This document shows positions 24,173 through 36,704 of a DNA stretch of 64,000 nucleotides, piece by piece. The first letter of the stretch is position 1, and every line of letters begins with the position of its first letter. A program made the position numbers and the translations under genes. The notes beneath the pieces were generated by a model. That model was given only the letters and a program-made list of their open reading frames with translations, was not told the DNA's origin and did no database searches. This DNA comes from Pseudocercospora fijiensis CIRAD86 (lineage: Eukaryota; Ascomycota; Dothideomycetes; Mycosphaerellales; Mycosphaerellaceae): contig NW_006921535.1 of the NCBI RefSeq assembly GCF_000340215.1, positions 996,483-1,060,482 of the forward strand, read 5' to 3'.

Positions 24173-27100
24173 TCATTCAGTCTCGGGATCTAGCTATAAT
24201 TCTAGGCGGTCTTCGTCGCTAGACTAGTCGAGCTCCTCCTCGGAGTTAGAGTTAGATAGCTAGAAGTCTAGTTTACTATCGGAATTAATATCGGAAATGC
24301 TCTACGCGTAATTAATACGTATATAACCCTCCCTTTCTTTATAAGTCATTCCTAATAGCTTACTAAGACGTACCTAGGGATGCGCATAGTTGTCGGGCAG
24401 AATAGGATCTATAATCGCGGTAGGATCCTCCTCTCGATAGGCATCTAAGGTAGGTAGAGGGTCCGTAGAGGCATTAACTTCCTTCTTAGTCGGGGGAGGG
24501 CGGGTAGGCTCTCTTAATTCGACGACCTTCTTTAGGTTAGCCTAGGGGTACGAGTGCTTCAAGGTAGCACTATTAAGCTCCTAAAGGCGGTATATAGAAC
24601 TATCGTAAAGGACCTCCTATACTCTATAAGGCCCTTTCTATTTAAAGGCTAGCTTATAGGAGTAACTATATTCTAACTCGGACTAGTATAGGAGAACTAT
24701 ATCGCTAACCTTTAGAGGCTCCTAATTAACAGCATTATAGTTATCAAAATACTGCTTAGCCTCTTTACGGAGGCGCCGTTGTCGAGCAAGACCCTCTTAA
24801 GAAGTAGTAGTTATATCCTTAAGAGCCTTAGCGTATAGGGTAAGGAGATCTACTCTAGTACGAACAGACCCCTAGTCGTAAACGCTATACGTACGATAGG
24901 ACAACTTAATAGGAAGAACGGCGTCCCTCCTAATTATAAGCTCTGCTAGCGTAAGTCTAGTCGTATCGACAATAGTAGTTCGATCCGCCTAGAGAAGGGC
25001 CGGAACGCGGGTAGAGATAGGAACGGACCTGTCCCCTCTATTAGTTATCTTAGACAGGGCATCGATTAAAGACCGATAGCTACGCTTAATAATAGCATTC
25101 GACTAGGGATAGTACGAAGAGATACGAACGTTCTTCGCCCTATACGAAACAAGTAGTGCTTAAACTTCTTTAGCTATATTGTTCGTAGCGTTGTCTAAGA
25201 TAATCTCGTAGGGCGTTCCCTAGCGGTAAAACAGATCTTTAAATAGGAAGGTAGCTATATTACGAGCATTAATAGCGCCGCAGCCCTTATAGAAATAATA
25301 GGCTTTAGGCTATCGAGAAAGACCTTCCCGAATAACATAGAGGCTGTTATTCCGGCTTAGATAAACCCTATTACCGTACTATCGCTTACTAACTAATTAG
25401 GTAGCGGGGATACGCAGCTCGCCTAGCCGACGGTAGCTATTCCTAAAATTGCACTTAGGACAGCTCTTATAGTAGCGAGAGACATCGGCCTATACGCTAT
25501 CCTACTAGTAGCGCCGACGAAGGATATCGAAGGTGCCCTCCGCCGCCCGGTAGCCGAGCTTATCGTAAACGGAACGAAGGATCTCTTATCGGGCTGCTAG
25601 GTCGTTAATAATATACTAGAGAGGTGCATTAACTATCGCTTGTCGCTAAAGGATTCGATCTTTAACTAGGAATCGTCGAGAATAGCGAATAACCCGACGG
25701 TATTAACTCTTTAATAGGCTAGGCGCTTTCTTCGTATAGGTTAGGAAGTAGGCGATATAATAGGAGTCGTCGGAGTAGACCCTATTAAGGATATTATCCC
25801 TCTCTAGTTTATCCGCCTTAGCTTTAGCCTAGTTGTTATCGTTAGTAGTAGGGCTCTCGTCGGGCTAGTTACTAGGTTAGTCGCTAGGTTAGCTATCGGT
25901 AGCAGGCCTAGTAATCGCTAGCATAGCATTAATATAGAAGGTAGCGAAGAAAGTGCGGTTAATTACCGCATCGACATCCTCTTCTTCTATTATCTCGGCG
26001 ATGTCCTCTTCTATAGCGGGCCTTCTAGAAAGGCTATCCGGTCTAGTATACTTCTTACTAGGAACGTAGAAGACATCGAAATTAAACAAATAGATCTAGG
26101 CAACCTACCGAGCTATTATAGAGTTTAGCAGGTCGGAGGCTATACGGTTAAGTTAATAGACTAGCGTCTAAGCATCGATTTCTAAGCGAAAGAATATACT
26201 AAAGAGCTATAGTCGGAACTTCTTTAGAGCCTTATAGACTCTAAGGCATTCTCGCTTGCTAGTATCGTATCGGGCCTCGATTAGTTTCTATAGCCCGGAG
26301 TCGTACCTAATAGGATAACGTAAGGATAGCTCCTTACGGTTATACTATATTAGTATCTCGCTATAGCCTTCCCCGCTCGAGTCGATAGTAACAATTATTA
26401 AACCCGCACCCTCTAAGTAGTTAATAGACGTAAGTATAGGTACGCTAACGAGTGCCTTAGTTACCTTGTCCTTAGCCGCTTAGTATACGGAGGTCTATTC
26501 GAATTTAGCATCCTTCTTAAGCAAGGCGTATAAGGGCTTATATACTAATACAAAGTTCTCGACCTAGATGCGGAAGTAGGAGACTACTCTAAGCTAGGTT
26601 CGGACATCCTTCTAACAGGTAGGATCTAGCTAGGACACTATCTTTAGGACTCGTATATTATTAGGATAGCGGCCGTTCTTATTAGTTACAAACCCGACAA
26701 TGTTTATTCGTTTGTATAGGAGCTAAAGCTTCTCCCTATACACCGTTAGGTTAGCTCGCTCTAGGTCGTAGAGGACACTATCGAGGTTCTAAATGTGTTC
26801 GAGAAAGAACCTGCGGATGCTAGGCTCTACTTCTTTATTATCGTACCTAGTCTTAGGGCCCTTAATACCGATATCGTCGAGGAAAGGCATCGCTATATAG
26901 GAGATATAGGCCGCGAGGACTTAGTTTATAATACGAACGAACTAGGCTACGGAGTTAGTTACCCCTTAGGGAAGGGTAGTTTGTCTATATAGCCTAAGAG
27001 GTATCTCGAAACTAGTAAGGTCCCGACTATTAGGGTAGAGAGGAATTTAGTCGTAGCCCGAGAAAACGTTAACTAGTAAGGCTACAATACAGTTAGTAAA

Positions 27101-28950
27101 GGCTTCCGAGAACCTATTAGTCTCCGGAGGAAGGTTAGTATCTCTAATCGTAACCGCATTAAACTTTTGTATAGCGTTAATTAGGCGGTACTTCTTTAGC
27201 TCCCTAGGAGCTGTCTTCTTCTAAACTAGGAAGTATAGATTGCGATACGAGGCATAGGAAGGTTCTAAGGTGCTAGCCTTTATACGCTATCGTATTATAT
27301 CCTTAACTATACCTCGTAGGCTTAGGTTTAGCTTAAAACCTAAGTAGGCCTAAGGCTTATATTCGATCGTTCGGATCCTCTATAGAGGGGCAACCTCCGG
27401 ATTAATTCTACCTAGGTAAGTAAAGTTATATGCTAACACGGCCTCGCGATTGTATAGAAGCTCGTNNNNNNNNNNNNNNNNNNNNNNNNNNNNNNNNNNN
27501 NNNNNNNNNNNNNNNNNNNNNNNNNNNNNNNNNNNNNNNNNNNNNNNNNNNNNNNNNNNNNNNNNNNNNNNNNNNNNNNNNNNNNNNNNNNNNNNNNNNN
27601 NNNNNNNNNNNNNNNNNNNNNNNNNNNNNNNNNNNNNNNNNNNNNNNNNNNNNNNNNNNNNNNNNNNNNNNNTAATCGTACGGACTATCCCTAGGTAGTA
27701 GTATCGCCTCCCAATTAAGGCACTTTTGTCGCTAGTTAGGATTTCCGCTAGGATTAGACCTATCGGTAATATATACGCTGCCCTTTACGGGCTTAATCTT
27801 ATCGGCTACCCTTTTATATAGGGTATATATACTAATCGATTGTCGAACCCGAGCTCGCTCTCTTTATCGCTAGGCTTAGAGATTGGCGCAATAAAACAGC
27901 GCGTAAACTTCTTTAGAAGTTTCCTTAAGTCGATAGGTATACAGCTAGTAGTCCTAATTTATAACGCCGGCGAAAACGTTAGATTCGTAATAACACCCCC
28001 GGGGTAGCATTAGACTCGCGCTCTAATTAGTTAGTTCGGGTAGACCCGCGTCCGGTAGTAATACTTGCGACAGTATTATTACCTTAACTCGGGTATTAGG
28101 TAGTCGTTGTATTATACTCGCTATCGCTTCGAGCATTCGTCTTCTTAGTATAGAACCTAGAAACTTGCCTTAACGTACGGAGCGGCGTACTTCTAGAAAT
28201 AACCTATTTAAGCTATACTAACTTATAGCGCAGATTGCCGGTCTTATAACCGCGCCGTAGCGTTTCCCGAAGACCGTCTAGAAGTAGTAAGGATATCCTC
28301 GTAGGACTTACAGCTAGTGTTGCCGATATAACTAGTAAACACGACTCGGTTGCCCTTCTAGTTAGCGATAGTTCCCTCCTAGGAGCTATCGTCGCAGTTG
28401 CGCTAGATACTACGAGTTATGCGAGACTATAGCCGACCTAGAATAATTGGCGTATTTAGGTCGGCGGCAATCTAGAAGATAAAGGAAAAGCATATACCGA
28501 AGGCGTCTACTATAATATTATAGCAGGTACCTACTAGCGTAACCTCCCTATTTACTCCCTATATACCGAGGGAAATATCTCTGTTTATTAGTAGCCTAAG
28601 TTGTTTAGCCTAACGCTTACTTATAATAAGTAACTCCGAACTATTATTAAGCATTGCTAGCATCTACTAACTATAGCTCCCGATAGTAACTTAAATATAG
28701 ATAGCGGGAACAACGGCGAAGGAACGGGTAACTGCGGAAAGGTCTATATTATTAGGGATAGAATAAAGTTCCTTAGGTCGAGGAGGTCCTACTCGACCGA
28801 TTTATTAGCTAGTAAACCGGACAGCCTTAATAGAGACTAAAACTAGAGTAGGGTCGGGATTATTACTATCCCCTCGGCCTATCTCCTTAACTCCCTCTTC
28901 GTTAGTATTATCGATAGTATCTTAGTTCTCGTAGGTTACCGATTCGCCTT
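24173..28950 (-). pseudogene. pol remnant of gypsy element 2
   Basis: Minus strand; the 5' limit is approximate. Protease near 28700-28420 (DLNTPIILGRL). RT from about 27900 downwards; its first half is lost in the run of N at 27466-27672. Its active-site motif FLDDIGIKGPKTRY lies near 26890-26850. RNase H about 26440-26100 (IVTIDSSGEGYSEIL). The linker FNFDVFYVPSKKYTRPDSLS is uninterrupted at 26089-25889 and is typical of gypsy pol after RNase H. Integrase about 25650-24600. An acidic C-terminal tail ends with TGA at 24173-24175. Stops are mostly TAG at former Gln/Trp codons. Confidence 0.88.
27466..27672. other. Assembly gap (207 N)
   Basis: Run of N within the RT region of gypsy element 2. 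The missing bases cannot be described, and open frames spanning it are artefacts. Confidence 0.99.
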
Positions 28951-28969
28951 CTACTAACTCTTAGGCACC

Positions 28970-31130
28970 TGAAAATTTAGGAAGGAACTGTAGAGAAGAG
29001 ACGTCGATATAGTCTTCTCGTCCCTATTTCCTTCGGAGGGCAGCGAGGTCTTTTATAAAGGTAGTATCGTTAGGGATTCGGCTCTAGAACAGGTTAGTAG
29101 GCAAACCGTATGCTAGTAGCTCTCCTATAGACATATTAGACTTAAGGTCTAGGAACTATAAAGCCTAGAAGAGAGCGTTTGCCTTTATATCTAAGGAGTT
29201 AGCTAGGCTAGTACTATACTTTTTTATGTATCTATTAAAGCGAAAGCTCTTTAAATCGGATAACTTTCGCTTGTAGGCCGGTAGGTTAGCTAGACCTAGG
29301 GTACTACTAATATTAGTAGTAATATCCTCTATATCGACCTCTAGAGTCTCTAGGACGACTAGGCTTTCTATAGGTAGGGTGCTAGGTGCGGTGCTAGGTG
29401 CGGTGCTAGATCGGGTAGCACGGTCTATAGCTGTCTAGAGAGTCTTAGTTTTAGCGGTTAACTCTCGCTATTGCTTAGCCTTATCGGCCGCCTTGTTCTT
29501 TAGTACCCTAGTAGGGGCTGCCGTACTAGGGCGAGTAGGGTTCTAAGGGCTCTTGCCCTTGTTTTAGGACTAGGTCTAAGACCGCGTAGTAGCGTAGATA
29601 TCTATACTATTCTTAGTAACCGCGTAAATATTAGTAACTACGTCCGGATCCTAAGAAACAAAGTTAACTTTAATAGGCTTAGTAGTACCGTTACTACTTC
29701 GCTCCTTAACCTGTTTTGCCCTAACCTTCTAAGTCTCTCGTTTAGCAATAGCGGCAAGGGTACTATTCCTAGTATCCTTAAACTCGATCTTGCCGCTATA
29801 CTTCTTTTCTAGAAGGGTCTTTAGCTAAGGCAGCTTCGGGGCTCTCCGATCCTATTCGAAATCAATCTTGTCGCCGGTGTCGGTATAGTAGAATCGGCTA
29901 TTTACTTACATAATAAGCTTCCTTTTAAGAAGCTCTTTCTAGATAGGGCAGGACGATTAGACATGTTTGAACCCGCTACACATCTAGCACTTGCTATCCA
30001 AGTTAGAATAGATCTTCCGTATAGCGTAGACATCTACTAAAGGGGCTTTAGGGTAGTTAGGATCTAAAACCTAGTAGACTAGCGGTATATCGCCTAGTAT
30101 AGTAGCATTAATAACCTCCCTAACTCGCTACAATGCTTTCGTATTTAGGTTTAGCTAGGCTAGGGATTTAGCTAAGTCCGCAACGTCTTAAGAGTGCTTA
30201 GTAATAGTAGGAGTTACGGTCTTAGGACTACTTTGCGATTTAGGAAGGAACTTAGGTCCCTTGTTTCCTAAGGCTTCTTTCCTAACCTACGCTAGATTAT
30301 TCCGGTCTTCGCCGTAGATAAACTTCCTCGCATCGGCTATACTATTAATGTCGGCCTTAACATACACTAGGACCTCTTTGTATTTCCTAAAACTCTTAGG
30401 ATCGGACTCGCTAAGCTTATAGCGACGGAAGATACGCTAAGCTATAGGCTACGGCAATCCCTAGAGGAGCAGCCTCGTTCTCTAAGAGTTTTCGAGGTTA
30501 CTCTATTCGATGCCGTCCGCTAACTCGATAAACTCGCGGACATACCCCTTTAGGTCGTTATCCTTAGTGCGCCTTACTAAGTAGAGGGACTCGAGCTACG
30601 TACGACTACCTTTAATGCGACAGCTATCGCGCTCCCGATATTCCCTTATAAAGGCTACCTTAAAGGTCTCCTAGTTAGCATTAGACTTATCGTCCTTTTC
30701 TAGGTAGCTAACTAGGGTTTTAAGGGTTCGGTAAAGCTTAGAGGAGGTAGTCCTCGTAAAGGACCGAATCTTATACTAGTCGGATTCTCTATCGAGCTCG
30801 TAATTAACTAAGCCTTCCTTAAAGCGCTTAATATGTGCTATAGCGTTCCACCCTTCGAATAAGGGGTTTGTAGTACTCCCTAGTTCTAGCGGGCGACGCT
30901 TGTTTTAACAGAGAAGTTTAGTTTGCTTCTCTATTATCTTTATAATAACATTGTAGAGCGCCTCTAGCGTAGAAGGCGTAGGAGGCTTACTTATATTAAC
31001 TAGTCGCCGCCTGATTTCTTCGTTAATAGGATTAGGGGCGTTTTCGGATTCCTAAGATTCTACTAATTCGTAATGCTCGTTTTCGCTAGAGCTAGAGCTT
31101 ATTCGATTGTTGTAAAATAGTTGAAATAGC
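28970..31130 (-). pseudogene. gag remnant of gypsy element 2
   Basis: Minus-strand frame with a zinc knuckle of C-x2-C-x4-H-x4-C spacing at about 29992-29949. Its four metal ligands are intact, although two residues between them have become TAG/TAA. Upstream (higher coordinates) the frame shows a gag-like helical region, and downstream it runs towards the protease of pol. Broken by RIP-type stops. Limits are approximate. Confidence 0.72.
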
Positions 31131-31927
31131 TAAAATAGAATGCTATATAAAGTTGAAATAGAATGCTATATAAATATATTTTTAGTGTCTTTAGTTTGTT
31201 TAGTTTGTTGTAATATTGCTATACGAGAGAGTAGTGTATTAGGCTATTTCTCCTAGTATTACCCCCGGGGTAGCATTAGGATTTAGCCTCCTAGGGGTCG
31301 CCTAACTACCTCTAGGAGCTTAGTTTAGTAGATTTTAGACAAAAGCCGCTCGGAGGGAGAGACTGCAATCTCTATTTATACCTAGATCCTAGAAACTAGC
31401 TCGTATCTCCTTTAGCTAGGCGGGGGGGCGGTAGCCTTCTTTTTCTAGTAGAAGGCTAAGCACTGTCTAAGCGAGGCTACGAATCTAGGAACGCCCTACC
31501 CGATTAATAGGGGACTCCCCGGCTATCCGACCTATAAGCCGTATTTGCTATTAATTAATAGTCTTAGCAAACTAAGTAAGGCCGATAGGTAATTAGTCTA
31601 TCTCCTCCTTAGGCGGGCTTATCTCGAGCAAGCGGTACTAAATAGGTCTTCGACCCGGAGCCGAGTCCTTAGAAGCTAGCTATAGCTATAGACTAGGCCC
31701 TAAGCTGTAATAGTCCTAAGGGTTTGCAGCTTTTCGGGGTTAAAGCGATGCCCTCGTTAAGAGGTTTCTCTGCTTGTCGTAATAGCCCCTTAAGATACTT
31801 CGGTATCGTCCGTATTATAGGCTCTTATCGTACCCTCGCTTCGGTTATAGCTATTCGTACCTAGAGACTACCTTTAACATACCCGAACCTATTAGATATA
31901 AAGAGATAGCCCTACCTTCGGCTCTAA

Positions 31928-32207
31928 TAAAGGACGGAAACCAATACTACTACTACTACCTATAGTAATAGTATAGGCTACCGAGGGTAACATAACCTAT
32001 AGCAATATAGGCAGCTATATTTAGTATAATAGGATAACAAGACGGTTGCTTAGGCTAATAACTAGAGCCCTGCAACATAGGCATTATAGAAGTGTAACAT
32101 AAACAATGTGCTATACGAGGTTAGTGCTCTATCTATAATGTAGAAGGAGGCCTCTTATATAGGCTTAAAACTCAGCCTAGGTGTATAGGGCCGGTTACTA
32201 GCTAATA
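31928..32207 (-). repeat. LTR of gypsy element 2 (right; 5' LTR in coding sense)
   Basis: 280 bp, matches 19961-20240. Followed by the target duplication CTAG at 32208-32211. Confidence 0.92.
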
Positions 32208-32211
32208 CTAG

Positions 32212-32815
32212 ATAGCCTAGTAGTATCGTCTTTCCGCTATAGTCTTAAAGGAGTCTATTACGCTATCGCTAACCTATCTCTACTACGATTTCTTACGCGT
32301 CGCGCCGTAATAGGCAATCCCTATACTATACCTAATTAACGAGAACGCTTTTAAGCTGCTCGGCGGCGTATAAGGCAATACTACTAAAGATAAGATCGCG
32401 AAGCTTAATACATAGATAGCCGACTACTTTAAGCTATACGGTACTATACGCGATGCTAATACGCTACTATTGCTAGGTACCGACTTCCCTAATATCCCTA
32501 TCGATTAGTTAGACTACGCTACTACTATAGCGGACGCAGTCGATACCTCGCTATCCGATAATAAGACTATAAAGACCGTCGCGCCTTAGCTGTAGCTAAA
32601 GGCGGTTTAGACTATACCGACTAGCTTACGCGACGCACTTCGTAACCGTCGTAATAAGCAAGTATAAAACCGACGTAGTTATTACTAGAGATATACGATT
32701 CTGCACCTAGTATTACCGTTCTAGTATACTGTTTAGGCTTAGCCTTTGTACGACGCTATTACACTCTTTTGCCTTAAACCTTCCTACGGTGCGGCCTACT
32801 AAGGACCTTTGTTTT
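32212..32815 (+). pseudogene. Probable tail of ORF3 of gypsy element 1
   Basis: Sequence between the right end of element 2 and the polypurine tract of element 1. It has the same composition and TAG/TAA pattern as 15593-19956 and is its continuation by position. The exact stop is not determined. Confidence 0.5.
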
Positions 32816-32847
32816 AGGACACTATAGATAGTGCCGACCTTTTTTGT

Positions 32848-32859
32848 AAAAAGGGAGGC
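32848..32859 (+). promoter_or_regulatory. Polypurine tract of gypsy element 1
   Basis: Purine run AAAAAGGGAGGC directly before the 3' LTR, in the expected place for the plus-strand primer of reverse transcription. Its final C makes the match imperfect. Confidence 0.75.
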
Positions 32860-33047
32860 TATTACGATATAACACTATTACATATACGATAGTAGGCAGC
32901 GGTTACTATCGACCGCTGCGGTCGCTATTGCTACTAATAGTAGGACTATTATATAGATAGCTTGCCTCGCGGCACCTTAGAGAATGTATTAACTTTTATA
33001 CTATATAACTATTACAATACCTTCGTACTATAACCGTGTGCCTAGCA
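32860..33047 (+). repeat. 3' LTR of gypsy element 1
   Basis: 188 bp, pair of 7603-7790. Followed by the target duplication CTATA at 33048-33052. Confidence 0.93.
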
Positions 33048-33534
33048 CTATATACTATACTTCTATATCTATAAATAGTAAGGATAGTCGCCTAATACGA
33101 TTACCTATCTTAAAAACTTCGAAATCTAAGCCTATCGTCGCTTTCTTCTACCTCGCTTCTACTCTATAGATCTAAGTCCTTCTACTATCGTCTAATAACT
33201 ATATAGCGTTAAGCGAATTTTAATAGCGCTATATCTAATTTGTATCTTAGCAAGTTACTAAGGTCGTACCTTAGATAGGATAGCGGAAAGCCGGTCGTAG
33301 CGGAATGCCGGTCTAAAATGTTAGAGAGTTAAAGATAGGAGTAAGGAGATAGATCGTTTTCTTACCTTCCTTAGCGAGAAGCTATAGCTATTCCTAGGAC
33401 TCGTATATAAAAATGTATATATAGCTAAATTTGCTAAAATAGGCCCATTCCTAATACCTAGCTTCAAGAAATTAGATTTGAGATATTACCTATTGCTATA
33501 TAGCCACAGCCAACCCTTTATTTCCCTCCCTCAC

Positions 33535-35936
33535 CTACGCATTATTAACAAGCATCACATCCTTCAACTCACCCTCCCACTCCCCACCCCCAAACGTCTG
33601 AATGGGCGCAACAACGCTCAACGGCGCCCAAGCAAACCTTTCCCCATTCACACCAACGATCGCCAAAAACTCATGCTCTTGCTTCCCGCCATCCACTCGG
33701 AAAAAAGTCCGATTCCCTCGTGCCACCAACGCCGCATCTACCCAGTCTCCCACCGGCAAACTGTAATTCAAAGCAAAAGCATTCCCTGCACTGACGATCA
33801 TGACTTTATCCGAAGTCCCGTTTCCGGATCGCAACTCAGAATCCGGACCTGTGAAGATGGGACCGGGGGTTTTGGAGGTTTGTTTGATTTTGAAAGAGAG
33901 GGTGTATTCGCCTCCCTTCGAAGTCAAAGGAGTCGATAATTTGCAGCCTTCGGCGATCTGTAAAGCGCCATCGGAGGCTTGGCAATTTGTCTGGGCGTCG
34001 TAGTTGTTTTGGGAAAGATCGGGGATTGTGATTTTGCTGTAAGATGGAGGGAAGATGTAGGAGAAGATGGTTCGGGTCTTGGATGGGACTCTTCGGTCGA
34101 GGTTTTGGGCTGGTGCGGCGGATTGGAGGGTGTCGTAGATTTGGTCGTATTGGTCTTCGGTGATTTCTCCGCCCCTAAAGGTGAAAGGGTAGAAAGAAGC
34201 ATTAGCAGATGGCCTAAGCGAGAGGAAGCCGCTGGAGCCTAGGTGACTGGATTGGCGATTGAGAGTGAGGCAAGAGGGAAGGCGGGAATATGCAGGATGA
34301 GGGTGTTTCTGCCCTTGGGTTTACTCACCATTGTTTGTCTGCGAGCGCGGGGAGATAGGCTCGCCACGGATAATAGGCTTCCAGATAGGTGGAAGTGTTG
34401 GCGCCGTAATCGTTCCACTGAGCGGCTAGATGACCGAGCACAAATGGATTATCCTTTGGGGGGTTGTTTGTGGCGTTGTTCGGATCGAAGATGTTTGGTG
34501 CGAATGCTCCGCCTTCTGGGTTACCGTGGAAGATTAAGGTGTGGTTCAGCTGTTGTGGATAACTCGTGCTGTACTTCTGGACGATGTAGTTGTGATCATC
34601 AGAGTTGACCACTCGGTAGCCGTTCTTGATGTAATCGTAGTACGGATTGTCCTCGAAGAACTCCCAGTGCTGCAACGATACTTCTGTGGCGATATTATTG
34701 CTGTAATTCTTTGACGGAGGGAAGGTTCCCCAAATGCGCACTTCTTTGCCTGAGATGCTCGGGATGAACTTGTTCATCTCATTGACGAAGTCGTTGTAGA
34801 CTTCCGCAAGAGCACTAGTCATCGATCAGTCTTGAGCATCGTGTGGGGGCTTTTCTGTTTACTCACGTCTTGGTTAATTTGTCGTCCACATACTCGTCAG
34901 CTCCAATGTGAACGACCTTGCTCTGGAACCAGGGCAGAAACGTCTTCCATACCGTCTTCATGAATTCCGTGCTATAAGGGTTGGTAAGATTGAGCAAGGA
35001 AAGATCGTCGCTGAGACCAAGTGATTCGTTGAACTGGCTGAACACAAGAGCGTGTCCGGGAGCTTCGATCTCTGGGATGATGGTGACGCCTCTCGCTGCA
35101 CAGCTAGACTGCATGTGGTCAAAGTCACTGCGAGTGTAGGATTCATTCTTATGCTTGTTCAGTCCTTTGACCGCCTCGTCCTCGGACCATAGGCGAAATC
35201 GAGCGTACAGATCCAGCTGCCTCTCACGCGAGTAGATCTTGATGTTGTTGTAGAGATTGTCGCTCAAGTGCAGATGAAAGACATTTTGCTTGTAGAAGGA
35301 CATCCAACTGCACATCTCGATGATGAATTCCGGAGGGTAATAATGTCGTCCGCCGTCAAACTAGGTCCGAGCAGTCAGCACTGTCGGATGATATCGGCGA
35401 ACTCCTTAGCATACCATGACTCCTCGTGTGCCCCAGCCTGGGCTGTCTACTCCAGAGCCAGTCTCAATTATCCCGTCATGTAGCGCTGCTTGCTGCAGGA
35501 CTGATCGCGTGCCCCACCACACTCCCAGCGGACTTGCTCCCACGATCTTGACACAGTCGCTGCGAACCTCGAGAGAGTATGCTTCCGACGTCCATCTTCC
35601 AGCCGCATCCTTGAATTCGGTGCGGTTTCCGAGCGTAAGGAAGATCGTACCATGACTCTCAGTGGAGTCGTGCTTCAGAGATACTTTGCTGCCCAGAATG
35701 TTTAACCAGTCCTTTGCAAAGGTCTCCGCAAACTCGTCGAGCGTTGGGGGAATAAGTGTCTGCCCATTTTGGTCCTTTGCTGAACCATGTGCAGTGTCGA
35801 CCACTATTGTCTTCACATCCCTTAGGTCGAGATGGGACCCTTTGCCTGTAAATGGCACTGTTGGCACGCCCAGGAGTGTCCCTGATATTGAGCTCGCGAA
35901 CAGGATGATTGAGACCACCGCACTAAACAACGCCAT
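33535..35936 (-). CDS. GH20 beta-N-acetylhexosaminidase, secreted
   Basis: Four exons on the minus strand: 35936-35415, 35360-34867, 34814-34329 and 34174-33535. They give 713 residues. Introns of 54, 52 and 154 nt have GT-AG ends, and the last has a GCTAAT branch point about 25 nt before its acceptor. The enzyme removes terminal GlcNAc/GalNAc, for example from chitin oligomers. Evidence: an N-terminal hydrophobic signal peptide (ALFSAVVSIILFASSISG), a GH20 N-terminal domain ending GWGTRGVMFDGGRHYYPP across intron 1, then WMSFYKQNVFHLHLSDN. The catalytic Asp-Glu pair is in HIGADEY (residues 325-331). C-terminal residues, about 560-713, resemble a concanavalin/LamG-like beta-sandwich. The stop codon lies only about 55 bp from the RIP'd repeat island, yet the frame is intact. 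Confidence 0.92.
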
Positions 35937-36704
35937 GGTGTGAGCAGTCGAGCAAGGAGGAACAGCACGAAAGCCACACCTTGAGCAGCGTCGTCATGGA
36001 CTTGTTATCTCATTTCCCAGCATTTCCTCCGGGCTGTTGACGTCGCATACAATGGTTGCTACGTGCAAGAGGGGTGCTCTCCCTGGAAAGAATGTTGCAC
36101 CATTGCCAGCGCCTGCGGGCGGGTACCTGACATAGTGCTGTAAGGTGACGATAAGTGCCGTAACATTGGAGCGGGGCATCCTTGGGGATTGCTCGAAGTG
36201 TGCGCGAGCAAGGTTGATACTGTAGGCTGAATTGACTTCGTCTCGGACTCTCGGCCAAGCCTCACCCGGGGGCGAAGAGTGAACAATAACGCGGCTTGCA
36301 TTTGGTCAATTTATCATATGGTTGCAGTGCGGACTACGACTGAGGAGCATCGATCGATGCAACTGTCCACAGTTCCAGACAATCCCAGCTCGACTTGTTC
36401 TTGTCGACTGAGACCTGAGCAATGTGACATCGTGCCATACCGGATATGCGTTCATCAATCCATTCTGTTGCCCGTTACTTTGTTTGCCTGGAGGCTCGGG
36501 CGAGGAGCAGCCGCAATTTCGGGAAAGAAACCGAAGAAGGGATCTTGTTGGTGCATCTGTGAACCTATCATTGTACCTGGCTAGATATGTGCAACCTTAT
36601 GCCTCGTGGTCGGGCAGGGATCAGTGAACGCCTTCGCGGGAAACAGAGGAGATCTTATCTCAATCATTTCCTGTAGATGTCGTCAGACACTTGCATTTGA
36701 GACA
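35937..36704. other. Intergenic: hexosaminidase promoter and SDR 3' region
   Basis: 768 bp between two minus-strand genes, normal dinucleotide content. No supported coding frame or RNA gene. Confidence 0.5.

Larger units (their letters stand above)
19961..32207 (-). mobile_element. Ty3/gypsy LTR retrotransposon 2, RIP-mutated, nested in element 1
   Basis: 280-bp LTRs at 19961-20240 and 31928-32207 begin TAAAGGACGGAAAC and end AGCTAATA, and differ mainly by C/T and G/A changes. A 4-bp duplication CTAG lies at 19957-19960 and 32208-32211. Total length is 12.2 kb including a 207-N assembly gap. Coding direction is minus: gag about 31100-29000, pol about 28900-24173, then an extra frame 23235 to about 20300. 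It belongs to a different gypsy lineage from element 1 (RT motif FLDDIGIKGPKTRY). It interrupts ORF3 of element 1, so it inserted later. Confidence 0.92.
7603..33047 (+). mobile_element. Ty3/gypsy LTR retrotransposon 1 (chromodomain type), RIP-mutated, interrupted by element 2
   Basis: Two 188-bp LTRs in direct orientation (7603-7790 and 32860-33047) start with T(G/A)TTACGA and end CCTAG(C/T)A. All differences I see between them are C/T or G/A transitions. A perfect 5-bp duplication CTATA flanks the element (7598-7602 and 33048-33052). A polypurine tract AAAAAGGGAGGC abuts the 3' LTR. Removing element 2 (19961-32207 plus one CTAG) leaves about 13.2 kb. Internal order on + is gag, protease, RT, RNase H, integrase, chromodomain, then a long extra frame. 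Every frame is broken by many TAG/TAA stops at former CAG/CAA/TGG codons, so the element is dead. Confidence 0.93.
7488..33323. mobile_element. Short inverted-repeat DNA element (probable MITE) split by the 25-kb gypsy nest
   Basis: Inverted repeats of about 67 bp lie at 7488-7555 and, reverse-complemented, at about 33256-33323. Shared blocks include ATTTTAGAC, GCATTCCGCTAC, ACCGGC and TATCCTATCTAAGGTACGA. Most mismatches are C/T or G/A. Subtracting the inner LTR element (7603-33047 plus its 5-bp duplication) leaves only about 390 bp. That argues for a non-autonomous MITE-like element rather than a transposase-bearing one. A TA flanks both ends (7487-7488 and 33322-33323), compatible with Tc1/mariner-type insertion, but this is an inference from two bases. 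The repeat contains an internal imperfect duplication: CCGGCATTCCGCTA, then CCGGCTTTCCGCTA in the right copy. Confidence 0.7.

Noticed and set aside
27430..27698. Open frames spanning the N run
   Set aside because: Artefacts of translating 207 N as unknown residues.
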